The notes: a model not told the origin generated them from the letters alone. DNA of 64,000 nucleotides from Candidatus Villigracilis vicinus (GCA_016721315.1 JADKIL010000002.1:124001-188000); one strand, 5' to 3'. Positions 35,178 through 44,777 are shown, counted from the stretch's first letter. Program-made: numbers and translations.

Positions 35178-36284
35178 ATGACATCGTCCTCCGAAAGACG
35201 CCACGACCTCGACTGGCTACGTGTGCTGGGCGTGTTATTACTCATCCCCTTTCACGTGGCGTTGATCTTTGTATTCGACCCATTTACCATCATGTACATC
35301 AGGGATTCGGTTAACAGCCACATCCTGGCTGAAGTCACAGGATTCATCCATATGTGGCACATGCCTATGCTGTTCATGATCTCTGGCGCGGCGACGTATT
35401 TTGCGCTCGGTGTCCGCTCGGTGGGAGAATATATCCGCGAACGATCTGTGCGGTTATTTCTTCCGCTCCTCTTTGGCATTCTGACGTATGTCCCGTTAAC
35501 AATATACATCCAACATAGTGATGTACTTTCGCTACAGGAAGGCTACGCTGGTTTCTTTCGCATTGACCTGAATCAACTGGACGGAATGAACGGAGCGTTC
35601 ACACCAGCGCATTTGTGGTTCATTTTGTTTCTGTTTGTCTTTTCATTGGTCGGGCTACCCATCTTCCAATGGTTGCGGACAGAAAAAGGAAAAAGCGTAA
35701 TCGAAAGATTTGGAAAAGCGATGCAGACTCCCATGAGTCTGATCGTATTGGGGATCCCGTTAACGCTTGCCGCCGCGACGGGAATCCTTGGGGATATGAA
35801 TCCGCTGTATTACTTCCTGATTTTCTTTTTCGGGTTTGTCTTTGCAAGCGACATGCGTTTTCAAAAATCCATTGATAAATTGACGTGGATTGCGCTGGCG
35901 TATGGCGTGGCTGAGACCGCGATCAACATCATTTTCCCGATCAGAAATTTTGCCCAATGGACGCCACAGTGGATGGCATTGGGTTTGATGTACCAAATGG
36001 GGCGCTGGGCGTTGACGCTGGCAACGCTTGGGCTGGGACATCGCTTCTTGAATTTCACAAATCATATTCTGCGATACGCAAGTGAAGCGGCGATGCCGTT
36101 CTATTTATTGCACATGACATTCAGCGTGATAACAGGATATTTTGTAATTCAGCTCGACGCGCCGGTGACGGTGAAGTATCCGCTGATTGTTGTGTTCGCC
36201 ACAGGTTTGACTTTGCTTGCTTATGAAGCAGTAAAGCGTTGGAATGTGAGCCGCGTATTTTTCGGGTTAAAGCCTGTAAAGTAA
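35178..36284 (+). CDS. Acyltransferase-3 family membrane protein
   Basis: 368 residues with about ten membrane helices. 'RRHDLDWLRVLGVLLLIPFH' (conserved Arg/His near the start) and 'GFIHMWHMPMLFMISGAATY' are typical of the acyltransferase-3/OpgC family, which moves acyl groups across or onto membrane glycans and lipids. RBS AAGGAG. The acceptor is unknown. Confidence 0.85.
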   Translation: MTSSSERRHDLDWLRVLGVLLLIPFHVALIFVFDPFTIMYIRDSVNSHILAEVTGFIHMWHMPMLFMISGAATYFALGVRSVGEYIRERSVRLFLPLLFGILTYVPLTIYIQHSDVLSLQEGYAGFFRIDLNQLDGMNGAFTPAHLWFILFLFVFSLVGLPIFQWLRTEKGKSVIERFGKAMQTPMSLIVLGIPLTLAAATGILGDMNPLYYFLIFFFGFVFASDMRFQKSIDKLTWIALAYGVAETAINIIFPIRNFAQWTPQWMALGLMYQMGRWALTLATLGLGHRFLNFTNHILRYASEAAMPFYLLHMTFSVITGYFVIQLDAPVTVKYPLIVVFATGLTLLAYEAVKRWNVSRVFFGLKPVK

Positions 36285-36382
36285 GGCGTAATTAGCTTCA
36301 CTCTTCCATGTCATCCTTGCGCTAGATCAAAGACAAACAAAAAATTTCTGGGATAATCAGACAAAATGATCTGGAGAAAAAA

Positions 36383-36874
36383 ATGAAAAAAATATACTTC
36401 TTTGTATTGATTTTGGCTCTGGTTATCCCCGGAGTCGTCGCGCGTGCTGCTGGCGAATTTGACTACATTGTCATCAAAGGACCCGGCATTACAGGCGACA
36501 TTAATGTGTCCAACCCCTTATTCACTGCGGATATCAATACTTTTGCCGATTTTTCAAAAGGCAGTATTGAACCGCCAACAGAGCCCGGACAGGGCTATCA
36601 GATCGTGCGGATGCATGCCGATGGCAGCAAAGGCATTCCCTACGATCAATTGCATTACTATCCATACAATGGGTATGTATACTACGACGGTATTGTCAAC
36701 GGCTTTTCTGAGGATGGCGGCAAATGGTATATCGCCAACCCCGAGATCGAAGAGCCATTCCGCGCCATTCTTGCCGAAGACGCACGGCTGACATGGATTC
36801 CCTTTGCGGTGCTGGCTGTTCTGCTGATCGGATTTTTTGCAGCATATCAAATGAAACCCAAGCAAGCAAAGTAA
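36383..36874 (+). CDS. Secreted or membrane-anchored hypothetical protein
   Basis: 163 residues: signal peptide (1-22), extracytoplasmic beta-rich part with 'YIVIKGPGITGDINVSNPL' and 'YYPYNGYVYYDGIVNG', then a C-terminal membrane helix (about 138-156) and a basic tail. Not recognised. The next gene downstream, convergent, encodes respiratory cytochromes. Confidence 0.65.
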   Translation: MKKIYFFVLILALVIPGVVARAAGEFDYIVIKGPGITGDINVSNPLFTADINTFADFSKGSIEPPTEPGQGYQIVRMHADGSKGIPYDQLHYYPYNGYVYYDGIVNGFSEDGGKWYIANPEIEEPFRAILAEDARLTWIPFAVLAVLLIGFFAAYQMKPKQAK

Positions 36875-36877
36875 ACA

Positions 36878-36913
36878 AAAAGAGCGCAGGGCTAAAACCC
36901 TGCGCTCTTTTGT
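36878..36913. terminator. Bidirectional terminator
   Basis: Stem AAAAGAGCGCAGGG / CCCTGCGCTCTTTT with a short loop; A run on one side and T run on the other. It serves the convergent genes at 36383 and 36922. Confidence 0.9.
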
Positions 36914-36921
36914 TTAAGTGT

Positions 36922-39006
36922 CTATCGAACAATCACCATATCGCTCTTATCATCATAACTAAACACTACAACCTGCCCCACACTCAGGTCAAGTGTATCT
37001 GAATACACTACACGGTAATCATTTTCGTCATCCTTCAAGCGCATTTCAATTTGATGCGATCCAGAAGGAATGGGCAAGAATTCAAGCGCCGAAATACGCC
37101 CGTTACCGCCAACACCTGAAGGTTGATACGTCTCTTCCAAAATCGTTTCGCCATCCATCACAACGATCACACTCACCGGGTAATGCTCGCCGCCAAAAAT
37201 CTTTTCAACGTCTGCGCCTTCGGGCAGGGTCATGCCTTCGGGAATTGCCGCAACTGAAATCTTACCTTTCAAATCCAAAGCGATGCGAATGGCAGAGCCA
37301 TCGGCAGAAGCCATGCCCGAAGGAATATCCAACGGGATGGCAATGGCAAAGATACCAAACAACAGAACCGTTCCAATCAACGCGCTAACAATGGATGGAA
37401 TCAGTTTATTGCGCTCCTTTACAGGCGGCAGCTCAGGTACAGATTTTTTCGCCTGCGTTTCACTGCGATGCAGGTCTGTCAGAAAATTCAAAACCGTTTT
37501 GGGGTTGCCTGGCGTTGTCTCCAGCCAATGCACTTCCTTTGTGACCAGTGCGTGGCGCGAATGCAATCTACTTAAAATCCAATGCGCGTCTTCACGATAG
37601 ACCCCATCATCATACGGATGAGACAGCAAGACGACATCGCGCGCGCCTGCGGTGTGCAGGGATTTGATCCACTCGATATTGACCGCGCTGATGCTCGGCA
37701 ATACCGCCGTGATGACGCGCGCCGCCTCTTCCCCGCCGACAGTTGCCACTGCAACAGGAGCCTTTTCCTTGCTGACGTTTAATTCCGCTGGCAAGCCGCC
37801 CAGCGCCTCATCTCTGTGACTCGCAAACAAAACGGTCACAGGACTGCCATTCTGTTTTTCTTGAGATAATGCGCCTTTGACCGCACCGAATACCTGCTCG
37901 CCGTTATAACCGCCCTTCAAGTCAATCGCATCAGTAGGACATGCCCCCACGCAGATTCCACAGCCTGTGCACTGTGCGCTGTTGATGATCGCCAGTTTGT
38001 GATAACCCGAAGAATCATTGCGGTCATTCATGCGGATCGCATCGAATGGACATTCGGCATAGCAAATGTTACAGCCAGTACACTTTGGATCAGCAACCGC
38101 AGCAGGTCCGGGGTTAGATCCAGAGGCGAGCCAGGGCAGCAGGAACAAACTCCCGCCGACGAGAATTGCCAGTCCCCAGAAAATCAGGTTGCCCCACAAA
38201 TCAATCAATGGCAAAAAGCCCAAATAGAGGGCATCCATTGGCACGGATTGAATCAGTTGTGATAGATCCGCAGGCAACGCGGATTGAGCAGGTTTCAAAA
38301 GCGACAAGACCACCAGCCCTACCACGGCTTGAATGCTGACCCAGCGCGGCGACCACCAGCGCTCACGCGAAAGCCTGAGGCTGTGAATATAAATGCCAAG
38401 AAAACCGATGAGCGGAATGAAGACATGCAAAAAGATGATGATGACGAAATTGGAAAATGTGCGCGAAGCAAGATCGGGCGCAACATAGGTGAGACCCGAT
38501 GAACCCGCCAGATATTCCATCATGTATTCGGTCATCCATTGGGCGCGTTGATCCCAAATGAGCCAGTAGCCCATGGTGCCTGTCAGCCAGACCATTGCAA
38601 GCATGATCCAGCCGCTCGTCCATGCCAGCCAGCGTTGACCTGAGAAACGGTCGCTGACCAACATCTTGAGCATGTGCAAAACGATCAGCACGATCATGCC
38701 ATCGGATGCGTAGCGGTGCATACTGCGCATGAGCGAACCGAACCAGGTGGAGTCGATTTTCTCAACGGTCTGATAGGCGACATCCAAGCCCGGGCGGTAA
38801 ATCAGGGTGATGTACACGCCTGTACCGATCAGCACGAGCAACATAAAAATCGTCAATGTGCCGAGATGATAAAACGGATTGAAATCCGATTTTGTAAAAA
38901 GATTGATAAAGCCTTCGAATTTTGCCCACAGTTTTTCGAAGGTGCGGAGGAGTTTTCGTTGTGCGTACGGATTGTAATTTGTCATTGATTGAGTTTCCAG
39001 GTTCAA
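36922..39006 (-). CDS. Cytochrome b / 2x[4Fe-4S] ferredoxin / C-terminal fusion protein
   Basis: 694 residues. The N-terminal cytochrome b half has two His pairs in b6 spacing: H97/H111 and H194/H208 (H-x13-H). Further helices follow (about 225-300). Two ferredoxin motifs, CTGCNICYAECP and CTGCGICVGACP, sit near 310-360. A Rossmann-like part (about 375-515) resembles the MvhD-type hydrogenase iron-sulfur subunit but lacks its Cys. Then a membrane helix (about 538-560) and a beta-sandwich tail. It probably moves electrons between quinol and a soluble carrier, a possible donor for the nearby reductases. An alternative start is 38985. Confidence 0.75.
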   Translation of the reverse strand: MNLETQSMTNYNPYAQRKLLRTFEKLWAKFEGFINLFTKSDFNPFYHLGTLTIFMLLVLIGTGVYITLIYRPGLDVAYQTVEKIDSTWFGSLMRSMHRYASDGMIVLIVLHMLKMLVSDRFSGQRWLAWTSGWIMLAMVWLTGTMGYWLIWDQRAQWMTEYMMEYLAGSSGLTYVAPDLASRTFSNFVIIIFLHVFIPLIGFLGIYIHSLRLSRERWWSPRWVSIQAVVGLVVLSLLKPAQSALPADLSQLIQSVPMDALYLGFLPLIDLWGNLIFWGLAILVGGSLFLLPWLASGSNPGPAAVADPKCTGCNICYAECPFDAIRMNDRNDSSGYHKLAIINSAQCTGCGICVGACPTDAIDLKGGYNGEQVFGAVKGALSQEKQNGSPVTVLFASHRDEALGGLPAELNVSKEKAPVAVATVGGEEAARVITAVLPSISAVNIEWIKSLHTAGARDVVLLSHPYDDGVYREDAHWILSRLHSRHALVTKEVHWLETTPGNPKTVLNFLTDLHRSETQAKKSVPELPPVKERNKLIPSIVSALIGTVLLFGIFAIAIPLDIPSGMASADGSAIRIALDLKGKISVAAIPEGMTLPEGADVEKIFGGEHYPVSVIVVMDGETILEETYQPSGVGGNGRISALEFLPIPSGSHQIEMRLKDDENDYRVVYSDTLDLSVGQVVVFSYDDKSDMVIVR

Positions 39007-39028
39007 GGTTTCAGGTTCAAGGTTGGGT

Positions 39029-41407
39029 TTATTCGACCTTCATATTTTCTTCATCTAACAATGGGAATTTATTCATCTTCATGGCATTGGTCGTGACAAA
39101 GATACTGCTTGCCACCATCGCAAAGGCAGAGAAAACGGGTTGCAGCAGCCCCGCCATTGCAAGCCCGACACCGAGCAGGTTGTAAATCACTGCCCAGCCT
39201 AAATTCTGTTTTACACGTTTCATCGATTCGCGTGATAAATCCACCAGCCACGGGATGACGCGCAGATCGTCGCGCACGAGCACAATGTCGGCGGCGGAAC
39301 GGGCAACATCGGTTCCGTGATTCATGGCGAGTCCAATCGTTGCAGCAGCGAGCGCGGGACCGTCATTAATGCCATCACCGACCATCGCAGAATTTTCGCT
39401 CAAGCGCTTCATCTTTTCATCAGGGCTAAGCGCGGCACTGACAGGGATGCCCAACGCCTTTTGCCAACGCGCGCCGGCGCTGGCTTCGTCGCCCGTCAAC
39501 ACTCCGAGTTCAAATCCGCGTGATTGCAACTCACTAACCATCTCTTTCGCTTCGGCGCGGATGGTTTCGCCGAGCGCGAGGATGCCCATCACCTGCCCAT
39601 CCCAGCCCGCATAGACAACGATGCACCCCGCTTCTTTCCACGCCTCAGCCTGCTGACTGATATCCGTTGACATGCTCAACCCTTCGGCAGACATGAGACG
39701 GGCAGAGCCAATGTGAATTGGAGATTGGTAATTGGTAACTGGTAATTGACCGACAATGCCGAGAGCGGGGAGGACTTTGAAGGATGTTGGTTTACTGAGT
39801 TCAATATTCTGAGTCTTGGCATACTCCACAATCGCCTTTGCCAGCGGATGTTCCGACTCGTTCTCAACCGAAGCGACCACTTCTAAAAATTCTTTCTTTT
39901 TTCCTCTTTCTTCTTTAATCTCCAACACCTTCATTGGCAACTTGCTAAGTGTTCCCGTTTTATCAAAGAATATTCGCTCCACTTTGGCAAGCCGTTCCAA
40001 TGCGCCTGTGCTGCGTAATATGACGCCAGATTCAGCGGCGCGTTCAAGCGAAAGCCACAACGTCAGCGGAGTAGCAAGCCCTAACGCACATGGACACGCG
40101 ATCAACAAAACAGATAATGCCACTAGCATCCCCGTTTCAAGCCCAGCAATGGAATACCAAATTAGAAAGGCAATCGTCGCCAACGCCAACGCCAGCGGAG
40201 TCATCCATGCGGAGAGTTTATCCACCATTCTTTCGAGCGGAGAACGCGCCCACAACGCCTCATGCAACAAACGCCCGATCTGCCCCGCCGTGGTGGATGT
40301 GCCAACAGCCGTTGCGATCACTTCAAAACTGCCGTCAAGGTTGACCGTTCCAGCTTGAACCTTATCGCCTTCGTGATGCGTCACAGGCTTGGGTTCGCCT
40401 GTCAATAACGATTCGTCCACGTCACCTTCACCGATGGCGATGAGTCCATCCACAGGGAAGCGTTCACCTGGGCGAACCCGCACGCGCATTCCAGGCTTGA
40501 GCTCTGCAACATTCACAACACTATCTTGATTATTTGTAACCACCGTCGCTTGATCGGGAATTTGTTCAAGCAAACGTGAAACGGCTTTGTTACTGGATTT
40601 GTGCGCCTGCATTTCGAGCCAACGTCCAATCGAAACAAGGAAGATGAGCATGGTGGCGGTGTCAAAATATAAACCGCCATGCCCTAAAATTAAATTGCGA
40701 ACCGATAACCCAAACGCCGAGAATGTTCCGATCATGATCAGCGTGTGAATGTTTGGCTGCCCGCGCAGGAGGCTTGCAAACCCTGCTCGCAAAATCGGCA
40801 GCCCCAGCAGAATCAAAACGGGCAGGCTCGAAACCAACATCATGATCTGGAAGAAATGCACGAGCCACGCCGTCTCTGGGGTTGCCCAGCCCATTAACTC
40901 ACGCACATAAATTCCGCCGCCCACGATCATGTCGTGCAAGACCATCACGCCGCCGATCAACAAACGTGTGAAAAAAGATTCTTCTTCGTCGCGGGGTTTT
41001 TCATCTGGAAGCGTGGCTTGATACCCAAGTGTGCGTACGCGCCTTTTTAGTAATTGGTGATTGGTAATTTTTGAGTCGAAGGTAATGTTGGCTTGTTGTT
41101 GGATGAAATTTACATCCGCGCTGACCACACCTTTTGTACGTTTGAGGTTTTCACTGACCAACCACGCGCAAGATGAACACCACATGCCGCCAAGTGTGAG
41201 GATGACCTCCCCGCTTCCTTCTGGGATTTGAGCCTGATTCTGCTCAACGGCTGGACTCTCCGCTAGAAGCGCCGCCACCTCTCTGCACGATGGACAGCAA
41301 AAGACATCCCCATTGTCGTTCGATAGGGGATGCAGGGTGGTTAATCCACAAAGCGAACAGGTGGTGAGAGTTTTTGTTTTGACAGGAGAAGCAGAAGCAA
41401 GATTCAT
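39029..41407 (-). CDS. Cu-transporting P1B-type ATPase, CcoI/FixI-like
   Basis: 792 residues from the ATG at 41407, which avoids overlap with the gene before it. N-terminal Cys-rich part (CSLCGL, CCPSC), a heavy-metal domain with GGMWCSSC, the ion-channel motif CPCALG, phosphorylation site DKTGTLSK, and 'VGDGINDGPALAAA'. The double-Cys N-terminus and its partner genes match ATPases that supply copper to heme-copper enzymes rather than detoxification pumps. It likely loads CuB/CuA of the reductase encoded upstream. Confidence 0.92.
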   Translation of the reverse strand: MNLASASPVKTKTLTTCSLCGLTTLHPLSNDNGDVFCCPSCREVAALLAESPAVEQNQAQIPEGSGEVILTLGGMWCSSCAWLVSENLKRTKGVVSADVNFIQQQANITFDSKITNHQLLKRRVRTLGYQATLPDEKPRDEEESFFTRLLIGGVMVLHDMIVGGGIYVRELMGWATPETAWLVHFFQIMMLVSSLPVLILLGLPILRAGFASLLRGQPNIHTLIMIGTFSAFGLSVRNLILGHGGLYFDTATMLIFLVSIGRWLEMQAHKSSNKAVSRLLEQIPDQATVVTNNQDSVVNVAELKPGMRVRVRPGERFPVDGLIAIGEGDVDESLLTGEPKPVTHHEGDKVQAGTVNLDGSFEVIATAVGTSTTAGQIGRLLHEALWARSPLERMVDKLSAWMTPLALALATIAFLIWYSIAGLETGMLVALSVLLIACPCALGLATPLTLWLSLERAAESGVILRSTGALERLAKVERIFFDKTGTLSKLPMKVLEIKEERGKKKEFLEVVASVENESEHPLAKAIVEYAKTQNIELSKPTSFKVLPALGIVGQLPVTNYQSPIHIGSARLMSAEGLSMSTDISQQAEAWKEAGCIVVYAGWDGQVMGILALGETIRAEAKEMVSELQSRGFELGVLTGDEASAGARWQKALGIPVSAALSPDEKMKRLSENSAMVGDGINDGPALAAATIGLAMNHGTDVARSAADIVLVRDDLRVIPWLVDLSRESMKRVKQNLGWAVIYNLLGVGLAMAGLLQPVFSAFAMVASSIFVTTNAMKMNKFPLLDEENMKVE

Positions 41408-41423
41408 AGTGACAACTTGATAT

Positions 41424-42089
41424 TTACCAAAGCATGACCGAACCCAGCATAAAGTGGTCAACCAATCCGAGCGAGGCGAATCCGCGCATGGCAAATTGAA
41501 AGCCGAAGAACATCATCACAAGAGAAGCAAGGCTTCGTGACCAGATGCGTGGAATGGATTTTGATGCAAGCCATTTAACGGCAAGTAAACTTGGGAGCGT
41601 GGCAATGCCAAAGACGGACATATTCAACATGCCTTGAAACGCGTTGGTGGAAGTGACCGCTGTGAGGAGCGCGGTCAGAACCAAGCCGCAGGGTAGTAGT
41701 CCCCAAAGAAGACCGAGCAGGTACGAGGTCGGGAGCGAAGCGGATTTGAATCCACGAATGGCGCTGCCCCAGCGTTGAACCAATCCAGGAAATAATGATT
41801 CTGGCGAGGGGGTTAATCCAATAAATGCAGATGCCATATAAAAGGCGATGATCGCAAAAAGAATGGAGAGCGTGGCTTGAAGATTGTCAAAAGCCCAGAG
41901 GGTTTGACCAAATGCGCCAAAAATAAATCCGAGAATCGAATAGGTGGTGATGCGCCCCGCGTGTGCGAGAACCCAGGCGAGTTTATTCTGAAAGATCGGC
42001 TGGCGGTCGAAGAGGACGATGACTGCACTGCACATGCCGACACAATGCCCAAGACTTCCGAGTAACCCGAGTAAAAAGGATGCTGTCAT
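41424..42089 (-). CDS. SafE/UreH2-like (sulfite exporter TauE/SafE family) membrane protein
   Basis: 221 residues from the ATG at 42089; the longer frame to 42254 would overlap the reductase gene. Six helices with 'LLGSLGHCVGMCSAVI' at the start (conserved H-C-x-G-M-C) and 'LLWGLLPCGLVLTALL' in the middle. This clade is found next to CcoI-type ATPases in oxidase assembly loci (CcoH/CcoS neighbourhood) and is thought to help metal or redox handling. It stands 16 bp before the ATPase gene. Confidence 0.8.
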   Translation of the reverse strand: MTASFLLGLLGSLGHCVGMCSAVIVLFDRQPIFQNKLAWVLAHAGRITTYSILGFIFGAFGQTLWAFDNLQATLSILFAIIAFYMASAFIGLTPSPESLFPGLVQRWGSAIRGFKSASLPTSYLLGLLWGLLPCGLVLTALLTAVTSTNAFQGMLNMSVFGIATLPSLLAVKWLASKSIPRIWSRSLASLVMMFFGFQFAMRGFASLGLVDHFMLGSVMLW

Positions 42090-42120
42090 TTTGTTGAATT
42101 GCCAGTCTTGGAAATTTGAA

Positions 42121-42150
42121 CCTGCCCGAGGTGGCGAAGCCCCGGGCAGG
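42121..42150. other. Stem-loop between reductase subunit I and safE-like genes
   Basis: CCTGCCCG/CGGGCAGG arms around a 14-nt loop. It lies in the 82-bp gap within the minus-strand operon. It could attenuate or stabilise mRNA ends; the minus strand has no T run. Confidence 0.5.
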
Positions 42151-42171
42151 TTTTCAAAGGAGAATGTCTTT

Positions 42172-43900
42172 CTAGCGGATGAACCAGGTACGACCCAGCA
42201 GCCACCAGTTAGTGAAGTAATAAATGGCGAACCAGACAAGGAAGGCAAAGACAAGCACGAGCGCGCCTTTGGGTTGGTTTTGCTTGTCTTCCATTTGGTG
42301 ATCGGTCAATTTTGTGGAATCGATGATCGGGTTGTGTGTGCCAGTCAGCAGCAAAAGATTGGAAGCTTCGAGGCGGGGTCCGGTCAGAATGGAGGTGAGT
42401 ACGATGGTCACATACATGATGCCGCCGATGACAGCGAGAATTGCGCCAACACCGAAGACCGCCAGTGAGATTTCAACGGTGCCAGGAACGACACCAGCGA
42501 AGGTGATATCCCAGTTGCGGCGGGCGACGCCCTGCAAACCGCTGACGATCATGCCCATGGAAGTAAGCAACATACCGAAACCGAAAATATACGGCTGCCA
42601 TTTTGCCCAACTCTTGAGTTTGAGCTCCTTGCGGAAGATGAGCGGAATGACGTAATAGGTGAAGCCCATGAAGGCAAGGGTTGTGCCACTGACCACTGTT
42701 GCATGGAAGTGACCTGGCAGGCGCAAAGTGTTATGAACGAGCATATTGATCTGTTCAGTGCCGATGGTCACGCCGGTCACGCCGCCGATCCAACCAAAGA
42801 GGAACATGGATAGAACCAAAGAACTAAAACCCGGCTCGCCCCAGGGTGCGTTGCGAAGCCATCCGAACAAACCTTTTCTATAGCCTTTGGCTCGTAGGGC
42901 AATTTCCAAAGCAGCAGGAATGGAGAAAGCGTGCATCATGGAACCAAGAACAGCAAGGTACATGGCGTAGGATGTATTGACGGCTTTCCAAGCGAAAGAT
43001 AGACCGGGGTCAACCAGCAAGTGATGAGCCGAACCAAGGTTGATGAAGAACAGGTAGAGAATGAAGGCAAGGCGCGAGAATTTTTCATTGACCGGGCGAA
43101 TACCAACGGTCATTTGCGCGAGCGCATACCAAATGGAAACCATCGCCGCAAGATTGACCTGCTGCGCAGGATGTCCAAATCCCCAGAAGAAGTTGCGATA
43201 GATTCCTGGGTCATAGGTTTTGAGAATGCCGAGTGACCAGAAGAAGGCTGGCACGATTGCAGCAGCGCCTTCGAGCAGGGTGTAGGTGGCGAGGATGGCA
43301 GCGGTCATGAGACCAAACACCACCAAGGGCAGCGAGCCTGAAAAGCGCCCTTCGCGTTTGGCGACCACAATGTTGATGAAGAATGTAATAACTGTGATCA
43401 ATGCGCCAACCGCAAACAGGATATAGCTGAAGGTAGAACAGCGGATGCGCCTTCATGGGAACATACGCCGAGAACATGACGTTTGAATTCGGATCGAACA
43501 AAACCACAGCGTTTGCCATCAAACCGCCGACGGTCATCATGATAAAGCCTGTCCACGCAAGTTTTGGCGCAGCGTGCCGTGCATTGAGCAGAATGGTCGA
43601 GCCGAAGTGCAGCCCCGCCATTTCAAAGAAAACGATCCACGCGATTAGCATGTCAATGCCATGCAAGGTGAGAAGGCGGTAGAACCAAACGGCAGGGAGT
43701 AAATGTATCGCCTGCCAGCGGGTGAGCGCGATCAACAACGCCGCAATGCCGCCGAGGGCAAGTGTCACCACAGCCATGACCGCATTGGCAATGATGAGGC
43801 GTTCGGTGTTCATATCCACTTTGAGCGTGGTTACGGGGCAGTCGCGATAATCGTCTTTCGCGCCCGCTGTCCAGGGAGTGGTAGGTGCAAGGGATGCCAT
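42172..43900 (-). CDS. B-family heme-copper reductase subunit I, probable nitric oxide reductase (one frameshift)
   Basis: Two frames join near 43430 (AHPLFYL then SYILFAVGAL) to give about 575 residues, 12+ helices. All metal ligands are present: low-spin heme His in LTLHGIDM (H80), CuB His in GHPAQQ (about 243), HH in AHHLLVDPG (about 292-293), and GHFHATV (about 397/399). At the place of the Tyr that O2 reductases cross-link to the CuB His (GHPxxY), this protein has Gln (GHPAQQ). Loss of that Tyr is seen in the HCO groups proposed as NO reductases (eNOR, sNOR, gNOR, nNOR). The neighbouring nirS supports NO as substrate. Low-level O2 activity cannot be excluded. Confidence 0.8.
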
Positions 43901-43902
43901 AT

Positions 43903-44442
43903 TTATTTCTCCTCGGTCACGATCACTTTACCAACCATCGTATGATGGCCGACAAAGCAGTATTCATTACAAACGATGGTGAATTCACCCGAACTGGTGG
44001 GTGTAATGGTTGCAACATAGTCATATCCAGGGATGACCTGAAGGTTGATGTTGACTGGCTGAAGGGAGAACCCGTGTTGCAAATCCAAGGAAGAGATATG
44101 CAGGCGGTATTCTTCTCCCTTTTCCAATTGCAGAATCGGGTACCATTGCCATGTGCTGGCGCGGATGTACACATCACTCCCGGGAGGGGCGGCAACAACA
44201 GGCAGCGTAACTCCGTTTACCGTATCTTCGCCGATGGTATATTGCTCCACAAAGGCATTTACCTTCGCTCCATAATCGGCGGGTGAAGTCTTATAGGTTT
44301 CTGTGGGGACGTTCTGCTTTCCATAAAAGTACCAAAGCGGCATCATGACCGTAAGAAAGACACACCAAACAAAGGCAACGGTGAGCCAGCTTTTTTCCAT
44401 GCGACCCATGGGCTTCCACCAATTTTTTTCAGGGGCTAACAT
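43903..44442 (-). CDS. Heme-copper reductase subunit II with CuA site
   Basis: 179 residues: one N-terminal membrane helix (about 18-40) and a cupredoxin domain. The CuA motif CNEYCFVGHHTM gives both Cys, the Glu, His and Met; the distal His is in 'SSLDLQHGFSLQPVNI'. It accepts electrons from a soluble cytochrome c or cupredoxin. It starts 24 bp after the small subunit and ends 2 bp before subunit I. Confidence 0.9.
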   Translation of the reverse strand: MLAPEKNWWKPMGRMEKSWLTVAFVWCVFLTVMMPLWYFYGKQNVPTETYKTSPADYGAKVNAFVEQYTIGEDTVNGVTLPVVAAPPGSDVYIRASTWQWYPILQLEKGEEYRLHISSLDLQHGFSLQPVNINLQVIPGYDYVATITPTSSGEFTIVCNEYCFVGHHTMVGKVIVTEEK

Positions 44443-44465
44443 AATTCATTCTCCAATTTATTAAT

Positions 44466-44618
44466 TTATGGGGCCAAAGGCACATTTAACAAATCAATAA
44501 TCCCCCACACGTTGTAGATCAATGTGCTGATCAACAAGGACAACACAAACAACAGCCAGATGTTGTCAAATATCTTTTGACCAGGATGTTGCTGTTCTTC
44601 CTTTTCTTTATCGGACAT
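44466..44618 (-). CDS. Small one-helix subunit of the heme-copper reductase
   Basis: 50 residues, below the usual ORF cut-off. MSDKEKEEQQHPGQK is a polar N-terminus, then 'NIWLLFVLSLLISTLIYNVW' is one membrane helix. RBS GAGGAG is 6 bp upstream of the ATG. Its first place in the operon before subunits II and I matches the small subunit IIa-like peptides of B-family enzymes. Confidence 0.8.
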   Translation of the reverse strand: MSDKEKEEQQHPGQKIFDNIWLLFVLSLLISTLIYNVWGIIDLLNVPLAP

Positions 44619-44694
44619 GGCGATTCTCCTCATAAAAGATAGATACGAAAGTTTTAGATTTCGTCATTCATATTACTTTAATTACCCCGATTAA

Positions 44695-44715
44695 CGTATT
44701 TGTTATACGTAACAA
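44695..44715. promoter_or_regulatory. Overlapping palindromes upstream of the reductase operon
   Basis: ACGTAT-N5-ATACGT (44695-44711) overlaps TTGTTATACGTAACAA (44700-44715). It lies about 80 bp upstream of the small-subunit start, suitable for a regulator such as the Crp/Fnr or NarL proteins encoded nearby. The spacing TTG-N10-CAA does not match a standard FNR box. Confidence 0.45.
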
Positions 44716-44723
44716 TTGGAATG

Positions 44724-44753
44724 AAAAAGAGTGATTTTTCAATCACTCTTTTT
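44724..44753. terminator. Terminator of the NarL-type regulator gene
   Basis: AAAAAGAGTGATT / AATCACTCTTTTT stem with A and T runs on the two sides; 25 bp past the minus-strand stop at 44778. Confidence 0.85.
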
Positions 44754-44777
44754 ACAAAAAGAATTAGTTCTTTTTTA

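Noticed and set aside
38998..39025. Short tandem CAGGTTCAAGGTT repeats as a regulatory array
   Set aside because: Only two imperfect copies at a gene junction; likely slippage remnant.
42172..44442. Ordinary ba3-type cytochrome c oxidase
   Set aside because: The cross-linked Tyr of GHPxxY is Gln, and the genetic context is denitrification.
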